A DNA stretch of 9,326 nucleotides. It comes from an uncultured Marinilabiliales bacterium. GTDB taxonomy: Bacteria > Bacteroidota > Bacteroidia > Bacteroidales > BM520. Of this stretch, positions 6,795 through 9,326 are shown piece after piece. Below the pieces are notes generated by a model, which saw only the letters and a program-made list of their open reading frames with translations, made no database searches and had not been told where the DNA came from. Within the stretch, counting starts at the first letter, position 1, and each line of letters starts with the position of its first letter. The position numbers and the translations under genes were made by a program. The stretch is taken from positions 1 through 9,326 of the forward strand of contig CALFIZ010000041.1 in assembly GCA_937877575.1 (NCBI GenBank). Direction: 5' to 3'.

Positions 6795-8315
6795 TTATTT
6801 GTAATTAAAAATGCTGTCAGTTTGATTATGGTTTCCGGATGACAAGGCATCTCTGTCTGAGTCGAAATGTTTTCGCGACAAATACATTTCGTAAAGTGTT
6901 GAAAATGAATTTATGATGGCTTTGCCGACTTTTTCTGCTCCAGCATTGGTGAAATGAATGTAATCGTTTCCGGCAAGTCCGGTTTCAACCCACTCTGCCA
7001 TGGAATTTCTTCCTCCCATCATCCTGTAAATGTCCCAATAGGCCACACCGTTGGAAACCAACGTATTGCGCAGACAGTTGATGGCAAACGGCAACAGCGG
7101 GTATGTCACCATTTCACCTCCGTCGTTCTTTGACATGTCTGAAGGTCCGACAAACATAATCCGACACTGAGGAGTTATGCTCTGGACATACTTTATCTGC
7201 CGCAACACATTGTTGACGAATGTTTTGACTGAAGTGGTGTCACAAAATGACGGGACTGAATTTCCGCCGAATTGCATGATGATGAGTCCGACGTTGGTCA
7301 TAAAATAGGAATTGCGCAACTGTGTGCTGTCGATAAGAGTATAAACCATTCCCGACGACCCCCTCATCGGAATGTTGTCAACACTTACCCCATAACTGCC
7401 GTCAAGCATAATTCCGTATATGTCAGCCTCACCTTTGAGAGTGAGCGTCATGGAATTTGTCGGACAACCTGTATTCCACTCGAACATATCAAGCCCTATC
7501 GTGTCCGATATAATTTTTCCGGAATAATTGTCATTCGACAATGTTGCGGTGAAATTGCCATTGTAATCTTTGAAAAGCAGTTTCACATCAGAAAAGTGTC
7601 TGACATGTTTATTGGGATTAGTTTCATTGCCAAGTGCCGTAAAAGTCACAGAATCAGTGATATGGAATCTTTTGCCCATGATACCGTAGTTGTGGGAGGA
7701 GTCGCGTTTGCCTTCACCGTAGGCGACATATCCTGTAAAATCACCTGTAAGTCTTTGTGTTACAGCGTACGTTGGAACAGTCTGGGACAACGGGAGGAGT
7801 CCCGGTCCCATGCCGCCGAAAATTCCCTGAAAATATTCGCGAAGGACACTGCTTATCCTGTCAAGTTCTATCTGCGAATCACCGTAGTGAAGCACTCTTA
7901 CAGTCCTTCCTTCAGTCCTGGCATTTTCGGCTGAAGCGAAGAATTTGTCGAAATAATCCAACTGATTTTCAGGAAGACTAAGAAAACTGTCATTTAATAT
8001 CTGTTGATTCCCGAGACATTTCATGGTATCGGCAACGGTTTGCAGTTCTGCACTGTCGGCAGTCTGCATGATTGAATCACTGAAAGCAGCTATAGATGCC
8101 GTGTCTTTCCCCATTTCGGGAAGTTTTCCCGCCTTATTTGTTTCCCGAAAGGTGTCACAATTGGTTTTACTATGTCCCGTCAGCACTTTTTCCAATGACG
8201 GGAAACGGAGTGTGGCATTAAAACAATGTACGCCTTCTTGCGGGAAGAGGGCGCACATTGTAGCCAGTAACAATATTACTGAAAAAATAAATAATACTAT
8301 ACGACCGATTTTCAT
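6795..8315 (-). CDS. SGNH/GDSL-type hydrolase or acyltransferase, membrane-anchored, partner of the MBOAT protein
   Basis: The 506-residue protein starts with a hydrophobic segment (residues 5-24, RIVLFIFSVILLLATMCALF) that should anchor it in the inner membrane with the rest in the periplasm. A low-complexity Ser/Thr/Asp linker (about 48-110) leads to the catalytic domain. SGNH blocks are visible: HYGDSQIE with nucleophile Ser147, MRGSSG (317-322) with the block II glycine, QFGGN (348-352) with the block III Asn, and NDYIHFTNAG with Asp451 and His454 of the D-x-x-H motif. Between blocks I and II (about 180-310) lies a beta-rich insert resembling a sugar-binding-like domain. SGNH proteins beside MBOAT genes (PatB, AlgX/AlgJ-like) transfer or remove acetyl groups on glycans; by analogy this one would complete O-acylation outside the membrane. 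It begins 6 bases after the korB stop and ends 12 bases before the MBOAT gene. The exact substrate is unknown. Confidence 0.85.
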   Translation of the reverse strand: MKIGRIVLFIFSVILLLATMCALFPQEGVHCFNATLRFPSLEKVLTGHSKTNCDTFRETNKAGKLPEMGKDTASIAAFSDSIMQTADSAELQTVADTMKCLGNQQILNDSFLSLPENQLDYFDKFFASAENARTEGRTVRVLHYGDSQIELDRISSVLREYFQGIFGGMGPGLLPLSQTVPTYAVTQRLTGDFTGYVAYGEGKRDSSHNYGIMGKRFHITDSVTFTALGNETNPNKHVRHFSDVKLLFKDYNGNFTATLSNDNYSGKIISDTIGLDMFEWNTGCPTNSMTLTLKGEADIYGIMLDGSYGVSVDNIPMRGSSGMVYTLIDSTQLRNSYFMTNVGLIIMQFGGNSVPSFCDTTSVKTFVNNVLRQIKYVQSITPQCRIMFVGPSDMSKNDGGEMVTYPLLPFAINCLRNTLVSNGVAYWDIYRMMGGRNSMAEWVETGLAGNDYIHFTNAGAEKVGKAIINSFSTLYEMYLSRKHFDSDRDALSSGNHNQTDSIFNYK

Positions 8316-8319
8316 CGGT
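8304..8319 (-). promoter_or_regulatory. Start-codon hairpin with GAAA tetraloop at the SGNH gene
   Basis: On the minus strand the sequence ACCGAT-GAAA-ATCGGT forms a perfect 6-bp stem with a GNRA-type tetraloop. The AU of the start codon (8313-8315) is in the stem and its G opens the loop. It lies between the korB stop and the SGNH start. A ribosome finishing korB would melt it, which suits translational coupling. The structure is seen in sequence; the role is inferred and a chance occurrence is possible. Confidence 0.4.
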
Positions 8320-8321
8320 TA

Positions 8322-9326
8322 TTATTCAACGTCCCAAGTGTTGCCTGAATTGAGCAGGTCGTCAACACATTTGATTTTGGTTTGTGCTTTTGCTGTCTCG
8401 ATCTGTTGCAGCATCAACTCACTGTAGCAAGGTTTGCTGATGTCTCTGATAACGCCTACAGCCATTGGGAAATCAGGGCCTTTCATTTGAGCTATCATCA
8501 ACTGGAGTCCTCTGTTGGTCTGGTGTGGATTATGGACAAGGATATCATCCAGTGTGATACCGTTTTCGCCGAGGGTAACCACTTCGAGTTGGTTTGTTTC
8601 CTTGTTGAGGCGGATTCCCTTATTCATATCTTTGCCGAAAAGCATAGGTTTTCCGTCTTCCACGTGGATTATTCTGTCGGCGCGTGTTTCTCTGTCGGTA
8701 TAGTAGCTATGGGCGCCGTTGTTGTAAATCATGCAGTTTTGGAGCACTTCCACGAGGGCTGTGCCGGTATGTTCGGCAGCAGCGAGGAGTATTTCGTCCA
8801 TAACAGGCATGGAGATGTCGAATGAGCGTGCGAAGAAGGTGCCGCCTGCGCCGATGGCGAGTTCGCCCGGATTGAACGGGTCTTCTATGGTACCCATAGG
8901 AGAAGTCTTGGTAACCTTTCCGAATGGGCTGGTAGGTGAATACTGGCCTTTGGTTAGACCGTATATCTGGTTGTTGAAGAGTATGACCTTGATGTCCATA
9001 TTACGGCGGAGGCAGTGAATGAAATGGTTGCCGCCGATAGCAAGGCTGTCGCCGTCACCTGTTGTAACCCATACACTCAGGTTAGGGTTTGCTATTTTTG
9101 CGCCGGAAGCGATAGGCAAAGCTCTGCCGTGGATGCAGTGCATACCGTATGTGTTGACGTAGTAAGGGGCTCTGGATGAGCAGCCGATACCTGAGACTAC
9201 GAGTATGTCTTCCTTCTTTTTGCCGGCCTGAGGTAAAACCTTTTTAAGAGCAGCAAGGATGGCATGGTCGCCGCAGCCCGGGCACCACTTTACCATCTGG
9301 TCACTTGCGAAATCTTCTTTTGTAAG
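8322..9326 (-). CDS. korB: 2-oxoacid:ferredoxin oxidoreductase, beta subunit (5' end outside window)
   Basis: This subunit binds thiamine diphosphate and a [4Fe-4S] cluster and, with its alpha partner, interconverts a 2-oxoacid (probably 2-oxoglutarate) plus CoA with the acyl-CoA and CO2, using ferredoxin. Counting from the Met at 9296, WCPGCGDH gives Cys5 and Cys8, GIGCSSR gives Cys39 and VLQNC gives Cys188; their spacing fits the four cluster ligands of two-subunit enzymes. The GDGDS motif (80-84) and FNNQIYGLTKGQYSPTS (107-123) are the TPP/Mg site and substrate loop. The frame stays open upstream of that Met to the window edge (LTKEDFASDQ), a stretch conserved in the family, so the Met is internal and only a few N-terminal residues are missing. 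The visible 334 residues are close to full length. The alpha subunit gene (korA) is expected just outside at higher coordinates. Substrate choice between 2-oxoglutarate and another 2-oxoacid is not settled by sequence alone. Confidence 0.93.
   Translation of the reverse strand, partial: LTKEDFASDQMVKWCPGCGDHAILAALKKVLPQAGKKKEDILVVSGIGCSSRAPYYVNTYGMHCIHGRALPIASGAKIANPNLSVWVTTGDGDSLAIGGNHFIHCLRRNMDIKVILFNNQIYGLTKGQYSPTSPFGKVTKTSPMGTIEDPFNPGELAIGAGGTFFARSFDISMPVMDEILLAAAEHTGTALVEVLQNCMIYNNGAHSYYTDRETRADRIIHVEDGKPMLFGKDMNKGIRLNKETNQLEVVTLGENGITLDDILVHNPHQTNRGLQLMIAQMKGPDFPMAVGVIRDISKPCYSELMLQQIETAKAQTKIKCVDDLLNSGNTWDVE

Noticed and set aside
7272..7934. Plus-strand open frame of 220 codons
   Set aside because: It is antisense to the SGNH gene, whose catalytic blocks are intact; the plus-strand product shows no motif.
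8253..8315. Lipoprotein signal in the SGNH protein (LLLATMC)
   Set aside because: The residue before the Cys is Met, not Gly/Ala/Ser, so the lipobox does not fit; a signal anchor is more likely.
8322..9296. korB starting at the Met at 9296
   Set aside because: The frame remains open to the window edge with the family-typical residues LTKEDFASDQ, so this Met is internal and the gene is truncated by the window.

Overview
The window looks like a piece of a Bacteroidota chromosome, most likely a Bacteroidales member. The evidence is a Bacteroidales-type 2-oxoacid:ferredoxin oxidoreductase beta subunit, a very large secreted protein built from Listeria-Bacteroides (InlB B-type) repeats and PKD/Ig-like domains, a TAnnTTTG-type -7 promoter element, and A-rich leaders without Shine-Dalgarno sequences. 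All four genes lie on the minus strand, so they read from high to low coordinates.

Right part (5043-9326): three tightly packed genes. First comes the beta subunit of a 2-oxoacid:ferredoxin oxidoreductase (korB-like, N-terminus cut by the window edge). Six bases later an SGNH/GDSL-type membrane-anchored esterase begins, and 12 bases after that an MBOAT-family O-acyltransferase (AlgI/PatA type). The last two form a recognisable acylation pair: the MBOAT protein would bring an acyl group across the inner membrane, and the SGNH protein would act on the acyl group or glycan in the periplasm. Co-transcription with a central-metabolism gene is unexpected and is inferred from spacing only.

Middle (4742-5042): about 300 bases of very AT-rich non-coding DNA. 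It holds a GC-rich hairpin directly after the acyltransferase stop, one candidate Bacteroidota promoter element, a 14-A run, and a perfect 26-bp palindrome followed on the minus strand by seven T. The palindrome could be an operator or a leader terminator/attenuator.

Left part (1-4741): one open frame of at least 1580 codons that runs off the window. It encodes a secreted, modular surface protein: signal peptide, an N-terminal beta-rich region, several InlB-type GW...Y.KW repeats, an AT-rich central section in which a beta-sandwich-like module with a Gly-Pro tandem repeat sits between two copies of a YGLVNGEYV module, more InlB-type repeats, then PKD/Ig-like domains at the truncated end. The missing C-terminus probably carries a secretion/anchoring domain, but this cannot be seen.

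No rRNA, tRNA, CRISPR array, transposase or phage gene was seen. The most unusual points are the composition mosaic and internal duplication in the surface protein, its homopolymer-rich leader with the perfect palindrome, and the fusion of metabolic and envelope-acylation genes into one tight cluster.
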